From CAYNFH01 sp964396385 (lineage in GTDB: Bacteria; Armatimonadota; Chthonomonadetes; Chthonomonadales; CAJBBX01), in contig CAYNFH010000175.1 in NCBI GenBank assembly GCA_964396385.1, positions 1-13,846 on the forward strand: 13,846 bases of DNA, written 5' to 3'. The translations under genes and the position numbers were made by a program. Every line of letters starts with the position of its first letter. Positions within the stretch are counted from its first letter, which is position 1. The notes beneath the pieces are model-generated. The model saw only the letters and a program-made list of their open reading frames with translations, made no database searches and had not been told where the DNA came from. Shown piece by piece: positions 13,105 through 13,846 of this stretch.

Positions 13105-13846
13105 ATGGAGCTAGGCTGCAGCACCATCCTCTACGGCGCGCTGCCACTGGAGCGCGCGCTGGACGGCATCGGGCGCGCGGGGTATAAAGCCATGGAGCTC
13201 TGCGCCATCCAGGGAATGGCCAACCACCTGCCTGACGACCTGACCGTACAGCAGTACGAAGAGATCGGAAAGCGGATAGCGGACAGAGGACTCGCCATCG
13301 AGTCCCTGGGCTGCAGCACCAATCCGCTGGACGGGCAGGCCGCCTACCGGCTGGTGCGGCTGCTCAAGGCGGCCGCCGTGCTGGGCACGCCGTACATTAC
13401 CACCGGCCCCGGTGGAAAGGCGGACGACGAGGACTCCTTCAAGAAGGTCGTTGCCACCCTGAACGAGCTCGCCAAGCTGACCAGGGACATCGGCACCAGG
13501 ATCAGCCTCAAGCCCCACGTCGGTAACGCCATGTACTCCACCCGGACCGCGCTCCGCCTCATGCAGGAGGTAGACACCGAGTGGATCGGGCTCAACGTGG
13601 ATGCTTCCCACCTCTGGCGTACGCCGGAGCAGGAGATCCCGGAACAGACTATTCCCCAGCTCCTGCCGTACCTCTTTACGGCCCGCATCCGCGACACCAG
13701 GGGGCGCGAGGCGCCCATCGGGCCGGTGGAGAACCAGGTGCCCGGCGGGGGCACCATGAACCTTCCGGCCATCATCGATGCATTCAAGCAGAAAGCCGGT
13801 CTGAAATACATCACACTGGAGATAGTCGGCTCTCACTCCAGCACGG
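13105..13846 (+). CDS. Sugar phosphate isomerase/epimerase-like TIM-barrel protein, 3' end missing
   Basis: The frame runs open from ATG 13105 to the window edge (247 codons seen, no stop). GGAGGG (13092-13097) is seven bases upstream. The sequence fits the xylose isomerase-like TIM-barrel (AP endonuclease 2) superfamily, typical of sugar epimerases and isomerases: start MELGCSTILYGALPLERALDGI, GYKAMELC (Glu31), LGTPYITTGPGG, SLKPHVGN (Lys136, His138), NVDASHLWR (Asp166, His169), FTARIRDTRG, and YITLEIVG (Glu239). The Glu31-Asp166-Glu239 set with His138/169 is a plausible divalent metal site. At the third strand many relatives have Glu-x-His where this protein has Lys-Pro-His. There is no signal peptide, so it is probably cytoplasmic. 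The substrate cannot be given. Confidence 0.85.
   Translation, partial: MELGCSTILYGALPLERALDGIGRAGYKAMELCAIQGMANHLPDDLTVQQYEEIGKRIADRGLAIESLGCSTNPLDGQAAYRLVRLLKAAAVLGTPYITTGPGGKADDEDSFKKVVATLNELAKLTRDIGTRISLKPHVGNAMYSTRTALRLMQEVDTEWIGLNVDASHLWRTPEQEIPEQTIPQLLPYLFTARIRDTRGREAPIGPVENQVPGGGTMNLPAIIDAFKQKAGLKYITLEIVGSHSST

Overview
The window is one GC-rich bacterial segment that looks like a metagenome-assembled contig, since a 10-N scaffold gap cuts the first complete gene. No rRNA, tRNA, CRISPR array or transposase is visible. Three things point to a diderm of the Terrabacteria side, most likely Armatimonadota: an Lpt lipopolysaccharide-export gene set, a DUF3084 protein beside a YqgF-type RNase H-fold protein (a family I associate with Cyanobacteria and relatives), and an outer-membrane barrel anchored by a single SLH domain (OmpM/SlpA type) instead of an OmpA or Pal tether. 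The phylum call is inference from gene content and protein style.

Layout. Bases 1-84 (minus) hold the first 28 codons of an unidentified gene. Bases 101-227 hold a mirrored short-repeat structure around a perfect hairpin. ruvB (minus, 225-1270) is interrupted by Ns and has a near-consensus promoter. Divergent from it is a hybrid sensor kinase (PAS-GAF-HisKA-HATPase-REC, 1477-3558). Its 3' end runs into an inverted-repeat element, followed by a possible structured RNA that ends in a terminator-like hairpin (3678-3789). Then comes a compact same-strand run of seven genes: rlmN, lptC, lptA, lptB, an LptF/LptG-type permease, a DUF3084 coiled-coil membrane protein and a yqgF/ruvX-like gene (3817-10473). 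A 404-base gap follows, with a promoter, a long leader and a possible 62-codon leader ORF. It leads to a 673-residue SLH porin (10878-12899) with a strong terminator. The window ends inside a sugar phosphate isomerase/epimerase-like gene (13105 onward).

How the genes fit together. The centre of the window is about the cell envelope. LptB and the LptF/G-type permease would drive lipid extraction from the inner membrane. LptC and LptA would carry it across the periplasm. The SLH porin would tie the outer membrane to the wall. RlmN, YqgF and RuvB are housekeeping RNA and DNA functions.

The most striking finding is the porin's stalk. Between the SLH domain and the barrel lie seven collagen-type Gly-X-Y triplets followed by an unbroken 46-residue coiled coil, which suggests a collagen-like element in a trimeric periplasmic tether. 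A second theme is short tandem repeats: four tracts of different 7-base units and one mirrored 10-base array. They sit at the gene starts of rlmN, lptC, lptB and the isomerase, and just after the ruvB stop. One of them replaces the ribosome-binding site of lptB.
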